A stretch of DNA of 57,674 nucleotides. It comes from CAYSBE01 sp964429245. GTDB taxonomy: Bacteria; Bacteroidota; Bacteroidia; UKL13-3. Shown one piece after another: positions 1 to 8,654 of the stretch. The translations under genes and the position numbers were made by a program. Where the stretch lies: contig CAYSBE010000001.1 in NCBI GenBank assembly GCA_964429245.1, forward strand, positions 1 through 57,674, read 5' to 3'. The notes below the pieces were generated by a model that was not told the origin of the DNA, did no database searches, and saw only the letters and a program-made list of their open reading frames with translations. Each line of letters opens with the position of its first letter. Position 1 is the first letter of the stretch.

Positions 1-57
1 TTTTTTTGCAGCTGATTTTGTAGGAGCTGCTTTTTTGGTGGTTTTTTTAGTTGCCAT
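1..57 (-). CDS. N-terminus of a Lys/Ala/Thr-rich basic protein (partial, runs off left edge)
   Basis: Reading the minus strand from an ATG at position 57 gives 19 codons with no stop before the window edge: MATKKTTKKAAPTKSAAKK. The composition (Lys, Ala, Thr, Pro) resembles the basic tails of bacterial histone H1-like or HU-like DNA-binding proteins common in Bacteroidota, but no folded domain lies inside the window, so this is only a suggestion. A good promoter (TTG, 19 bp, TAACTTTG at 87-116, minus strand) sits 29 nt upstream of the ATG and supports a real gene start. An alternative is a ribosomal or RNA-binding protein with a basic N-terminal tail. Confidence 0.6.
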   Translation of the reverse strand, partial: MATKKTTKKAAPTKSAAKK

Positions 58-86
58 GTTTTTATTTATTTGATTGATTACGAAAA

Positions 87-116
87 CAAAGTTATACCGT
101 TAAGGATAAAATTCAA
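87..116 (-). promoter_or_regulatory. Bacteroidota-type promoter for the lysine-rich protein
   Basis: On the minus strand TTG (116-114) is followed by a 19-bp spacer and TAACTTTG (94-87), which matches the Bacteroidota -33/-7 consensus (TTTG or TTG; TAnnTTTG). The -7 box ends 29 nt before the ATG at 57. The call is by consensus match only. Confidence 0.55.
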
Positions 117-548
117 GTAGTTGCTCAAAATCAATGCAAAATAATACCATCATGTTTTTGTTGATAACTACACTAACCTACCTCTAAGCATTGATAAAAC
201 TATGTGTTCAGCGGAATCACTATCAACATTTTATTTTGATTTAATTTATAAAATTATTTGATAACTGATGTAAATCATATTGTTATACAGCTAACATCAA
301 AAATTATTCTTCACGTAATCACAATTTATAAATCACTTGAACATACTGATATTACTGACATCTTCACCGATTGTTATAAAATCAAAAAAGCAAATTTGAC
401 TTTTCATACGATAGGGTATCATTTTAATTTGGTATAAAGTTGATTGGCTATTTTTAAAATATCGAGTATAATTTTTTATACACTTACTATCTAAAAATCT
501 TTTTAAAAGTTTAATTCAATTAATCAAATCAAGGTGTAATATTGAACT
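117..548. other. AT-rich intergenic stretch, no gene recognised
   Basis: This stretch separates the divergent lysine-rich protein and cinA. It is very AT-rich with many stops in all frames. I see no tRNA, hairpin terminator or long repeat. It presumably carries the cinA promoter, but no convincing TAnnTTTG box is placed near the cinA start. Confidence 0.5.
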
Positions 549-1820
549 ATGAACGGAGCAAAAATTCATGCAGCAATTATCACAATCGGAGATGAAATTT
601 TAATTGGACAAATAACTGATACCAATAGCGCATGGCTTGGCCAAGAGCTAGGCAAGATGGGCATTAGGGTAAACTACAGGTGTTCTGTTGGAGATGTAAA
701 AGAGCATATCATACATGCGCTTGAGCAAGCTAAAAAATATGCAGATATTATTATCACAACAGGAGGCTTGGGTCCAACTAAAGATGATGTAACAAAACAA
801 ACATTTTGCGAATATTTTAATACGAGCTTAATTGAAAATAAAGAAGTATTGGATTGGGTTACTAAAATATTTCGCATGCGAAAATTGCCAATGATTGAAT
901 CAAATAGATTTCAAGCAATGGTACCTGCAAATTGTGAAGTACTATTTAATAGCACAGGCACAGCTCCGGGAATGTTGTTTAGGGAGGGTGAAAAAATAAT
1001 CATAAGTCTTCCGGGTGTTCCTTTTGAAATGAAAAATATTTTTGAAGAACATTGTTGTGCGATAATAAAAAAATCATTCATATTAACATCAATCATTCAT
1101 CGTACCATTCAAACAACAAGTATTGGTGAATCATTTCTTGCTGAAAAAATAAAAGATTGGGAAGACAAACTTCCTACTCATATAAATTTAGCATACTTGC
1201 CTTCAGTTGGCCAAGTTCGGTTGCGATTAAGTGGATACAGTGATGACATAATTTCACTCGAAAATGAAATGAACAGTATTATTCATGAGCTTTATTTAAA
1301 AGTTGGTGAATACATTTTTGGAGAAGAAGACACTACCCTTCAAAAAGCCGTTGGTGAATTGTTAAAAACAAAAAAAGCAAGTTTATCTACAGCCGAAAGT
1401 TGTACCGGAGGTTACCTAGCCCATCTTATTACATCTGTACCAGGAAGTTCATCTTATTATAAAGGCAGTATTATTGCATACGACAACAAAATAAAAATGG
1501 CGGAGCTGGGCGTTTCAGCTGATCTGTTAAATTCAGTTGGTGCGGTTAGCGAAGCATGTGTCAAACAAATGGCAGAAAGCGTTCGGTTAAAAATGCAAAC
1601 CGATTATGGAATGGCAACAAGTGGAATTGCAGGACCCGATGGTGGTACAGTTGAAAAACCTGTGGGAACTGTTTGGATTGCTATTAGTAGTTCATCAACA
1701 ACGTTTGCCAAACAGTTCAACATGGGAGATAACCGCGAAAGAACAATTCTACGAACAGCGCTTCAAGGATTAGACATGTTACGTAAAACCATCCTCAAAG
1801 AAAATAAAACTAACCTGTAA
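549..1820 (+). CDS. cinA: CinA family protein (NMN deamidase / competence-damage-inducible)
   Basis: The 423-residue protein has the two-domain layout of full-length CinA. An N-terminal MoCF/molybdopterin-binding-like domain starts with IGDEILIGQ (about residues 13-21) and carries TGGLGPTKDD (71-80). The C-terminal CinA amidohydrolase domain carries AESCTGG (about 281-287) and SGIAGPDGGT (about 356-365). The C-terminal domain of this family deamidates nicotinamide mononucleotide for NAD recycling; the N-terminal domain in some members hydrolyses ADP-ribose. Length is normal for the family. The protein has no signal peptide and should be cytosolic. The ATG at 549 places the conserved N-terminus at the usual distance; no clear Shine-Dalgarno is present, which is normal in Bacteroidota. 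Confidence 0.93.
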   Translation: MNGAKIHAAIITIGDEILIGQITDTNSAWLGQELGKMGIRVNYRCSVGDVKEHIIHALEQAKKYADIIITTGGLGPTKDDVTKQTFCEYFNTSLIENKEVLDWVTKIFRMRKLPMIESNRFQAMVPANCEVLFNSTGTAPGMLFREGEKIIISLPGVPFEMKNIFEEHCCAIIKKSFILTSIIHRTIQTTSIGESFLAEKIKDWEDKLPTHINLAYLPSVGQVRLRLSGYSDDIISLENEMNSIIHELYLKVGEYIFGEEDTTLQKAVGELLKTKKASLSTAESCTGGYLAHLITSVPGSSSYYKGSIIAYDNKIKMAELGVSADLLNSVGAVSEACVKQMAESVRLKMQTDYGMATSGIAGPDGGTVEKPVGTVWIAISSSSTTFAKQFNMGDNRERTILRTALQGLDMLRKTILKENKTNL

Positions 1821-1921
1821 TTTATAATTCAACAGCCACGCGAAGGATAATATCCGATCTGCCGATTTTTCTAAAATCTCATAATATCCGTGTTCACAAC
1901 ACTTTACAATTTTGTAATCAA

Positions 1922-1952
1922 TTGGCATAAGTGACACAAAAACATAAATTTG
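1922..1952 (+). promoter_or_regulatory. Promoter upstream of the E2 gene
   Basis: TTG (1922-1924), a 20-bp spacer and TAAATTTG (1945-1952) fit the Bacteroidota housekeeping consensus. The -7 box ends 21 nt before the ATG at 1974. The call rests on pattern match alone. Confidence 0.5.
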
Positions 1953-1973
1953 CCTCATTAAGAACTTATTGAT

Positions 1974-3311
1974 ATGGCAGAATTTCAACTTGTGATGCCC
2001 AAAATGGGCGAAAGTATAGCAGAGGCAACAATTATTCGTTGGGTAAAAAATGAAGGTGACGTTATCAATGCGGATGAAACCGTACTTGAAATTGCCACAG
2101 ATAAAGTAGATAGTGAGGTACCTGCACCTAAGGGAGGAATCTTAAAAAAGAAACTATTCAATGAAAATGATGTAGTAGCTGTTGGCGCAGTTATAGCAAT
2201 TATTGAAACAGAAGGCGCAGCCGCTATCAGTACTCCGGCATCAACTCCTGTAGTTGAAAATAAGCAAGCAGTAACAGAAGTTATTAAAACAGTTGAAACG
2301 GCAATCGAGACTACCAAACCGGCATTAACAGGGGGTTCTCGTTTTTATTCTCCTTTGGTACTAAACATTGCCAAAGAAGAAAACATCAGCATGGCTGAGC
2401 TAGAAAATATTCCAGGAACTGGAAGCGAAGGCAGGGTAACCAAAAAAGATATTTTGGCTTACGTTCAAAATAAAGGAACACAAACCCAAACTACAAATAT
2501 TATTGCACCTGTTATACCTCAAACCCCGGCAGTATCTACTACATCTTTAGAAGCGCCAGCAGCAACAAAACCTGCAACTGCATCTAAATTTTCTTTGATG
2601 CCTGGTGATGAAATCATTGAGATGGATCGCATGAGGAAATTGATTGCTGAACATATGGTGATGAGTAAATCCACTTCACCACACGTGACTTCTTTCGTAG
2701 AAGCTGATGTTACGAATATGGTAGTTTGGAGAGAAAAAGTGAAGAAGAATTTCGAAAAACGTGAAAATGAAAAAATCACTTTTACCCCATTATTTATTGA
2801 ATGTGTTGTAAAAGCTATCAAAGACTTTCCTATGATTAACATTTCTGTTGATGGCCAAAACATCATCAAACGGAAAAATATAAATATTGGAATGGCTGCA
2901 GCACTTCCATCGGGTAATCTTATCGTACCCGTAATTAAAAATGCAGATATGATGAATCTAGTTGGGTTAACAAAATCGGTAAATGATTTGGCCAACCGCG
3001 CAAGAGGCAACAAACTTTCTCCAGATGAGATTTCGGGAGGTACTTTCACCCTTACAAATGTGGGTGGTTTTGGAAATGTAATGGGAACACCTATTATCAA
3101 CCAACCACAAGTAGCAATTATGGCTACGGGCTCTATAAAGAAAAAACCGGCTGTACTAGAAACTGAAATGGGTGATGTAATTGCCATACGTCACATCATG
3201 TTTTTATCGATGAGTTATGATCACCGTGTAGTTGATGGTTCACTTGGCGGCTCATTCTTAAGACGTGTTGCAGATTATATGGAGCAATGGGATATTAACA
3301 GAGAATATTAA
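1974..3311 (+). CDS. Dihydrolipoamide acyltransferase (E2) of a 2-oxoacid dehydrogenase complex
   Basis: The 445-residue protein shows the full E2 order. A single lipoyl domain (about 4-78) has the lipoylated lysine in ATDKVDSEV (K44). A Pro/Ala/Thr linker leads to a peripheral subunit-binding domain (about 123-164, FYSPLVLNIAKEE and GSEGRVTKKDI). The catalytic domain (about 213-440) ends with the active-site YDHRVVDG (H417, D421). The enzyme moves acyl groups from lipoyl arms to CoA in pyruvate, 2-oxoglutarate or branched-chain oxoacid dehydrogenase complexes. The sequence resembles the branched-chain/pyruvate type, but the substrate cannot be fixed here because no E1 gene is adjacent. An E3 (lpdA) lies at 26537-27925. 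Confidence 0.92.
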   Translation: MAEFQLVMPKMGESIAEATIIRWVKNEGDVINADETVLEIATDKVDSEVPAPKGGILKKKLFNENDVVAVGAVIAIIETEGAAAISTPASTPVVENKQAVTEVIKTVETAIETTKPALTGGSRFYSPLVLNIAKEENISMAELENIPGTGSEGRVTKKDILAYVQNKGTQTQTTNIIAPVIPQTPAVSTTSLEAPAATKPATASKFSLMPGDEIIEMDRMRKLIAEHMVMSKSTSPHVTSFVEADVTNMVVWREKVKKNFEKRENEKITFTPLFIECVVKAIKDFPMINISVDGQNIIKRKNINIGMAAALPSGNLIVPVIKNADMMNLVGLTKSVNDLANRARGNKLSPDEISGGTFTLTNVGGFGNVMGTPIINQPQVAIMATGSIKKKPAVLETEMGDVIAIRHIMFLSMSYDHRVVDGSLGGSFLRRVADYMEQWDINREY

Positions 3312-3317
3312 AATATC

Positions 3318-4085
3318 ATGCAAAAACAGAAAAACACCAATATGTATGCTTATGGAATCTTATCCATAGGAATAGTAATTGGCTCATGGTTTATTGGTAG
3401 TTCTATTAAAAGTTTCAAAACAGATGATAGAACAGTAACTGTGAAGGGTTTTTCTGAAAAAGATGTTAAATCTGATTTGGTTATTTGGAAAATGAAGGTA
3501 CGTATTGTAGACAACGACCTTCAAGCCGGGAGCATGGGAATTGAAAATGCTAGGCAGAAAGTTGTTACATTCCTTATAAATAAAGGAATCAAAAACAATG
3601 AAATAACCGTTAAGGACTTAAACGTAATTGACAAGCAAGCTGACGAATACAACTCTTCGGGTGGTTTTGCGAAATACCGCTACCTAATTGAAGAAAGTAT
3701 TGAAGTTAGATCTACAAATGTAGATTTGGTAAAAGAAGTTAGTCGAATGACCAATGAGTTATTAAATGCGGGGGTTGTCTTATCTACTAAAAATGATTGG
3801 CGCTCTTCCGGGCTAAGATTCATGTTTACAAAGCTAAACGAGATTAAGCCGGCAATGGTGAAAGATGCCATTCAAAATGCACGACAAGCTGCACTAGAAT
3901 TTGCAAACGAAAGCAATGCAGAATTAGGTAAGTTAAAACGTGCTCAACAAGGTTATTTTACGGTACAAGACAGAGATGCCTCATTAAACAGTGGCGGAGG
4001 TGAAGGTGGATATTACGACAACTCTTCATCTGATGTATTCAAAAAAGTTCGAGTAGTTATTGCATTGGATTACTCGCTTAACTAA
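3318..4085 (+). CDS. SIMPL (DUF541) domain membrane-anchored protein
   Basis: The 255-residue protein begins with an uncleaved-looking N-terminal hydrophobic segment (about residues 10-30) followed by a SIMPL/DUF541-type domain. Typical features are the early VTVKGFSEKDVKSD strand and a C-terminal VRVVIALDYSLN strand. Family members are periplasmic or membrane-anchored (the founding one interacts with an IRAK kinase; bacterial members such as BP26/OMP28 and YggE are stress-related), and their exact role is not known. The gene starts 6 nt after the E2 stop, so it is probably co-transcribed with E2, although a functional link is not evident. Confidence 0.8.
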   Translation: MQKQKNTNMYAYGILSIGIVIGSWFIGSSIKSFKTDDRTVTVKGFSEKDVKSDLVIWKMKVRIVDNDLQAGSMGIENARQKVVTFLINKGIKNNEITVKDLNVIDKQADEYNSSGGFAKYRYLIEESIEVRSTNVDLVKEVSRMTNELLNAGVVLSTKNDWRSSGLRFMFTKLNEIKPAMVKDAIQNARQAALEFANESNAELGKLKRAQQGYFTVQDRDASLNSGGGEGGYYDNSSSDVFKKVRVVIALDYSLN

Positions 4086-4146
4086 AGTATTACATTATCA
4101 TTACCCATTTTCTGAACCATAATCATACTTCAATCGTTTTAATCGA

Positions 4147-4683
4147 ATGAAAAACATTTTTATCATTCTTTCCTTATCTGTTATATATGCTTGCTCTACC
4201 CACCCAGTAGCCAATAACACCATAACAGATTCAACAACAAACCAAAATACCATCTCCATGCAAAACGAACAGTTTGAAATAAATAAACCCGAAGAATTCT
4301 GGAAAGAAAAACTAAGCCCTGAACAGTATGCGATAATAAGGATGAAAGGTACTGAGCGTCCGTTTACCGGAAAATTTGAGAACCATTGGGAACCGGGAGT
4401 ATATGTGTGTGCTGCTTGTGGAAATGAATTATTTCAATCGGACACAAAATTTGATGCAGGTTGCGGATGGCCTAGCTTTTATGAAGCACTCGACAAAACA
4501 AAAATTACAGAGAAAATTGATAAAACCTACGGTATGACACGCATAGAAATTATGTGCGCAAAGTGCGGTGGTCATCTGGGACATGTATTTAATGACGGCC
4601 CTCAAGATAAAACAGGTTTGCGTTATTGTGTAAACTCTGTTTCATTAGACTTCAGAAAAAAAGATACTATAGCCACAAAATAG
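4147..4683 (+). CDS. msrB: Peptide-methionine (R)-S-oxide reductase, predicted lipoprotein
   Basis: The 178-residue protein has an MsrB domain (about 48-170) with both zinc-binding pairs, CAAC (C88, C91) and CAKC (C137, C140), and the catalytic cysteine in RYCVNS (C161). A cysteine in GCGWPS (C106) is where many MsrB proteins have the recycling Cys. The N-terminus is a lipoprotein signal (SVIYAC, lipid-modified C16), so this copy should be anchored in the cell envelope and repair oxidised methionine in exported proteins using reductant delivered across the inner membrane. A Ser/Thr/Asn-rich linker separates anchor and enzyme. It stands alone between the SIMPL gene and a transporter. Confidence 0.93.
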   Translation: MKNIFIILSLSVIYACSTHPVANNTITDSTTNQNTISMQNEQFEINKPEEFWKEKLSPEQYAIIRMKGTERPFTGKFENHWEPGVYVCAACGNELFQSDTKFDAGCGWPSFYEALDKTKITEKIDKTYGMTRIEIMCAKCGGHLGHVFNDGPQDKTGLRYCVNSVSLDFRKKDTIATK

Positions 4684-4717
4684 TTACTGATTCTGTTTTT
4701 TTATTTAGGTTTGGGGT

Positions 4718-6073
4718 ATGTTAAATAACAAAAACCTCATCATTGCTTCACTTATAGCATTCTTTTTAGATTCACTGCTACATCTGTCGGGTTGGATGGG
4801 TATTGCCGTATTACCTTCATTCCTTTTACATTCATCCCGATTTATTTTCATAGGGATTCTTGCTGTTTACATTATAAGATCAAAATCCCTAACAGCAGCT
4901 ATATTAATGTGCATGTTTTTGGGAATGGAGGTTGCTGAATTTTTTCCTGAAACAGCCAAAGAACTAAAAGTCTTTAGCGACATTTTTCTAAGGCTCATAA
5001 AAACCATTATTGCTCCATTACTATTTGCAACATTGGTTGTTGGTATAGCAGGTCATGCAAGTTTAAAACAAGTGGGTAGAATGGGATGGAAATCAATATT
5101 GTATTTTGAAGTTGTTACAACATTGGCCTTACTTATTGGACTATTGGCCATAAATATATCCAAAGCGGGTGTCGGCACTTCTATACAAGCCGGTGAAGCA
5201 CAAATTGAACGTGCAGAAGCTTTATTGGAACAGAAGCATACGCATCATGTAATACTTGATATTTTTCCTGAAAATATTGCCAAGGCAGTAGCTGAAAATC
5301 AAATCCTTCAAATTGTGATTTTTAGCATTCTGTTTGGAATCGCATTGGCACAAATTGGAGGAGAACGAAAAAAACAGATGCTTATTTGGGTAGAGTCTTT
5401 AGCAGATGTCATGTTTAAGTTTACCAATATGGTAATGTATGTTGCCCCTTTAGCAGTAGGAGGAGCAATGGCTTTTGCTGTTGCCACAATGGGATATGAA
5501 GTGTTGCAAAATCTGTTGAAATTAGTTGCTACTTTATACGTTGCACTCATTGCTTTTGTTGTTATCATACTTGTTCCGATTGGCTTTTTGGTTAAACTTC
5601 CATTTAAAAAATTTATGCAACATATCAGCGAACCGCTATCTATTGCATTTGCTACCGCAAGTTCCGAAGCCGCATTACCCAAAGCCATGGAAAACTTGGA
5701 AAAAATGGGAATTCCTAGAAAAGTGGTTTCCTTCGTTTTGCCAACCGGTTATAGTTTCAATTTGGATGGCACCACTTTATATCTTTCACTGGCAGCTATA
5801 TTTATCGCTCAGGTAAGTGGAATTGATCTAACTATTGGGCAGCAAATTCAAATGTGTTTGGTTCTGATGCTCACCAGCAAAGGTGTTGCCGGTGTTAGAG
5901 GTGCTTCTTTTATCATTCTGGTAGGTACAGTTCAGTCTTTAGGATTAGATCCGCAAAAAGCATTTGCTATTTTAGCTATTGATGCCATCATGGACATGGG
6001 GCGCACGTCTATAAATTTGGTGGGAAATTGCTTAGCTACTTATGTAGTGGCGAAATGGGAAGGAGAAGTGTAA
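4718..6073 (+). CDS. Dicarboxylate/amino acid:cation symporter (DAACS family)
   Basis: The 451-residue polytopic membrane protein carries the two signature segments of the glutamate/dicarboxylate:Na+ or H+ symporters: FNLDGTTLY (about 346-354) in the discontinuous transmembrane helix 7 region and DMGRTSINLVGN (about 425-436) in helix 8. A serine-rich hairpin, FATASSEAALPKA, is also present as expected. About 60 hydrophobic residues precede the canonical first helix, enough for two extra helices; this makes the protein slightly longer than GltP-type members. It imports an acidic amino acid or C4-dicarboxylate, but the exact substrate cannot be read from sequence. It ends 7 nt from the convergent gene at 6081 with no hairpin between them. 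Confidence 0.9.
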   Translation: MLNNKNLIIASLIAFFLDSLLHLSGWMGIAVLPSFLLHSSRFIFIGILAVYIIRSKSLTAAILMCMFLGMEVAEFFPETAKELKVFSDIFLRLIKTIIAPLLFATLVVGIAGHASLKQVGRMGWKSILYFEVVTTLALLIGLLAINISKAGVGTSIQAGEAQIERAEALLEQKHTHHVILDIFPENIAKAVAENQILQIVIFSILFGIALAQIGGERKKQMLIWVESLADVMFKFTNMVMYVAPLAVGGAMAFAVATMGYEVLQNLLKLVATLYVALIAFVVIILVPIGFLVKLPFKKFMQHISEPLSIAFATASSEAALPKAMENLEKMGIPRKVVSFVLPTGYSFNLDGTTLYLSLAAIFIAQVSGIDLTIGQQIQMCLVLMLTSKGVAGVRGASFIILVGTVQSLGLDPQKAFAILAIDAIMDMGRTSINLVGNCLATYVVAKWEGEV

Positions 6074-6080
6074 TAAACAA

Positions 6081-7625
6081 TTAAAACTTCTTCCTCAACC
6101 CGAAATGAAGTCCTACGAAATATGGATATTGTTTTACCCAATCCGGGTTTTCAATCATATTTCTTAGTCCTATTTTACACTGTGGTATCAAACTGAGTTC
6201 TACACTTTGATTTACTGAGTAGCTCAATCCCATTGCAATGGTGGTAAAGAATTCATTTCTGAATCCCGGAAAACTTTCCTTATTTGTAAGCATCAGTATT
6301 CCCACATTATCATAATTAACCATAGCCACATCAATATTTGATAGAAAAGCATAGCTAAATCCGGTACTTAACTGAAACGAAAATTTTTGTTTGGTAGGGA
6401 TTCGATAAGTTAACATAATCGGTATTTCCGTCCATGAATACCTGATACTGGAAACATAGCTATTTCCGCTTACAATTGAATCCCCTGGGTTTTGCATTTG
6501 CCCTGGTGATTCATTTGGTGAATGCGCATTTTCAGGTAGTGTAATATTATAATAAAATGATTGCTTAAATAATAAGCGCCCAAATCCTGCCGACAACATC
6601 CATTTTTTATTCAAATCATAGTTTAACAAAAATTGAAAAGCCCAATCTATTTCAGGTTGCTCGATTGCCCTACGCAATGCTGTATTTTCTTCAAGCGGAT
6701 ACCTGCCCACTTCCGGTGATTCTAAGCGCATCATGCAGTAGTTGACACCTGCTAATATCGAAATTGAAAATCGGGTAAGTCCATTTTCTTCATTTACTTT
6801 TCCCGGCTCTGATAAATTGTTTGGCGTGGCACTTGATGCAAGCGTACCAAAGGTATTTGGTAAAGAGTCTTTTAATGGCAAACTATCGTCTTTAGCAGTT
6901 CCTTTATCTGATTCAATCGAACTTAAAAAGGGATTTTCATTATTCAATATGCTGTCTTTATCGGATACAAAAACAGCAGTAATTTCCTGTGAACTATTTT
7001 TACCTAAGTCGTCAATATTATTTGTTGGTACTAAGTTGCTATAATCTGTGTAGTTTGAATTTACTGCAAGCGAGGTTTTGTATATTTTTTGCTTTTTGTA
7101 TTCAGTGGGTTGAGACTTGTTATTTGAAGTTTTATTTGTTATAGTTTCCCATTCGCTTTTTTGAGTTGAATAATCTGATGTATTTATTTGGTTGGTATTA
7201 TTTATTCTTTCCTTCTGGATTGGTGATTCTTTTACTTGATCACCAGAAGGCTCACTGCGTCTATCAATACTTTTTATATCAGGAAAAGCATCTTGAACAA
7301 TTTTTTCATTAGCTACTTTTATTTGGGTGTTGGTATAAAATAATGCGGCAAACAATACAAAAATCAACAGCAGCAACGTGGCATACCTCCACCATGCACG
7401 CATTCCTCTTTCATCATTTAATTCCGATTCAATGGTTGGCCATATTTCAAGTGAGGGCTGGGTTTCAACTTCATCCAGCAATGACTTTACTTTATTTTCG
7501 AAATCACCCTCGGGAATATTTTTTTCAATACGTCCCCACAATGAGGCATCCGGCTTCACTTCAAAGTCAGCAAACTTTTGCTTAAGCTTATTTTCTATAT
7601 GTTTACGGTTCTTGAAAGGGTTCAT
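6081..7625 (-). CDS. Anti-sigma-like membrane protein with a C-terminal barrel-like domain
   Basis: The 514-residue protein lies directly downstream of, and overlaps by 23 nt, an ECF sigma gene. Its first ~75 residues are soluble and hold two copies of a P-x4-W-x2-I motif (PDASLWGRIEKN and PSLEIWPTIESE), seen in Bacteroidota proteins encoded next to ECF sigma factors. One transmembrane helix follows (about 85-104, YATLLLLIFVLFAALFY). A long Ser/Asn/Thr/Lys-rich linker reaches about residue 280. The last ~230 residues look like a PorT-type outer-membrane beta-barrel domain, with alternating hydrophobic strands and an aromatic C-terminus (LHFGLRKKF). I infer that the N-terminus binds the sigma factor and that the C-terminus lies in the periplasm or outer membrane. 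Direct evidence for anti-sigma activity is absent. Confidence 0.7.
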   Translation of the reverse strand: MNPFKNRKHIENKLKQKFADFEVKPDASLWGRIEKNIPEGDFENKVKSLLDEVETQPSLEIWPTIESELNDERGMRAWWRYATLLLLIFVLFAALFYTNTQIKVANEKIVQDAFPDIKSIDRRSEPSGDQVKESPIQKERINNTNQINTSDYSTQKSEWETITNKTSNNKSQPTEYKKQKIYKTSLAVNSNYTDYSNLVPTNNIDDLGKNSSQEITAVFVSDKDSILNNENPFLSSIESDKGTAKDDSLPLKDSLPNTFGTLASSATPNNLSEPGKVNEENGLTRFSISILAGVNYCMMRLESPEVGRYPLEENTALRRAIEQPEIDWAFQFLLNYDLNKKWMLSAGFGRLLFKQSFYYNITLPENAHSPNESPGQMQNPGDSIVSGNSYVSSIRYSWTEIPIMLTYRIPTKQKFSFQLSTGFSYAFLSNIDVAMVNYDNVGILMLTNKESFPGFRNEFFTTIAMGLSYSVNQSVELSLIPQCKIGLRNMIENPDWVKQYPYFVGLHFGLRKKF

Positions 7626-8163
7626 TTAATATTTGGTAATGTTTAGCCAATGCTTGCTGCAAGAATTGTCGTGCTCTTGAATATTGCGATTTAGAAGTTC
7701 CTTCAGCTATGTTGAGCATCTGCCCTATCTCTTTATGTGTATATCCTTCAACTGCGTATAGGTTAAATATGACTTTATAGCCTTCGGGCATCTGATGCAT
7801 AAGCATCATAATTTCTTTTGCTGAAATTTTATCAATAATGCCATCGTTATATGGTGCATCATACTCCTCATGATCAAAATCTTCTTTGTATTTTCTTAAC
7901 CTGTATTTATATATATTGATGGCAGTAAAAATCATGATTCTTCGAACCCACCCTTCAAAACTTCCTTCATTTTTAAATTTATTGATATTTTGAAAAACCT
8001 TAAGGAATCCCTCTTGAAGCATATCTTCTGCTTCACTTTTATCTTTAGCATAGCGCATACACACACCGAGCATTTTTGATGCAAAATGCTCATAGAGAGA
8101 TTTTTGGCAACTTCTCTCCCCTTTTATGCATCCCTTAATTATTTCTGCTTCGGTGTATTTCAC
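7603..8163 (-). CDS. ECF-type RNA polymerase sigma factor
   Basis: The 186-residue protein has sigma-70 region 2 (about 22-90; DMLQEGFLKVFQNI in the core-binding helix and FEGWVRRIMIFTAINIY) and region 4 (about 118-172; MPEGYKVIFNLYAVEGYTH and a helix-turn-helix ending GTSKSQYSRAR). It lacks regions 1 and 3, as ECF factors do. Its stop overlaps the start of the anti-sigma-like gene at 7625, so the two are likely translationally coupled. It is transcribed divergently from groES, with about 180 bp between the genes. The regulon is unknown. Confidence 0.92.
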   Translation of the reverse strand: MKYTEAEIIKGCIKGERSCQKSLYEHFASKMLGVCMRYAKDKSEAEDMLQEGFLKVFQNINKFKNEGSFEGWVRRIMIFTAINIYKYRLRKYKEDFDHEEYDAPYNDGIIDKISAKEIMMLMHQMPEGYKVIFNLYAVEGYTHKEIGQMLNIAEGTSKSQYSRARQFLQQALAKHYQILNEPFQEP

Positions 8164-8220
8164 TATTGCTAAGTCAAATGAAATTATATTTCAGTTGCTT
8201 ATTGTTATAAATTTATGGTT

Positions 8221-8307
8221 TGTCAGTTATAAATACAAAATGACAGCCAAATATCTGTAAAGTACTGACAAAATTGACAAGATTGTGGCTTGGCACACTT
8301 TCTGACA
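8221..8307 (+). promoter_or_regulatory. groES upstream region: sigma-54-like element and TGACA repeats
   Basis: TTGGCAC (8290-8296) followed by CTGAC (8302-8306) resembles a sigma-54 -24/-12 promoter (TGGCAC N5 TTGC), although the -12 element reads GA instead of GC. Five TGACA pentamers, one of them inverted (TGTCA 8221, TGACA 8241, 8266, 8275 and 8303), crowd the 90 bp before groES. There is no CIRCE repeat and no TAnnTTTG box close to the start. The function is inferred only. Confidence 0.35.
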
Positions 8308-8347
8308 ATTCATAGTGTCTAATTAATACAAATAATTTAAAAAACAT

Positions 8348-8623
8348 ATGTCAGTATCACTTAAACCGTTGGCAGACAGGGTTCTGGTAGAACCTGCTCC
8401 AGCAGAAGAAAAAACAGTTGGCGGAATAATTATTCCCGACACCGCAAAAGAGAAACCTCAACGAGGCAAAGTAATAGCTGCAGGTGATGGTAAAAAAGAT
8501 GAACCAATGACCGTAAAAGCAGGAGATACTGTACTTTACGGCAAATATGCCGGTACAGAAATCAATATTGAAGGTAAAGAATACCTTATTATGCGTGAGT
8601 CTGATATTTTCGCAATCATTTAA
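8348..8623 (+). CDS. groES: Co-chaperonin GroES (Hsp10)
   Basis: The 91-residue protein is full length for GroES. It starts with LKPLADRVLVEP and contains the mobile loop around EEKTVGGIIIPDTAKEKP, which docks on GroEL, and the GDTVLYGKYAGTEI strand pair typical of the family. Seven copies form the lid of the GroEL folding chamber in the cytosol. groEL follows after 31 nt, forming the standard two-gene operon. Confidence 0.97.
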   Translation: MSVSLKPLADRVLVEPAPAEEKTVGGIIIPDTAKEKPQRGKVIAAGDGKKDEPMTVKAGDTVLYGKYAGTEINIEGKEYLIMRESDIFAII

Positions 8624-8654
8624 TTTTTTAATCAAACTAATCAAAATAAACACA

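Noticed and set aside
8221..8347. CIRCE (HrcA) operator upstream of groES
   Set aside because: The TTAGCACTC-N9-GAGTGCTAA pattern is absent in this interval.
8547..8654. 36-codon N-terminal extension of GroEL
   Set aside because: It overlaps groES in another frame, is hydrophobic, and is absent from GroEL proteins; the ATG at 8655 gives the canonical start.
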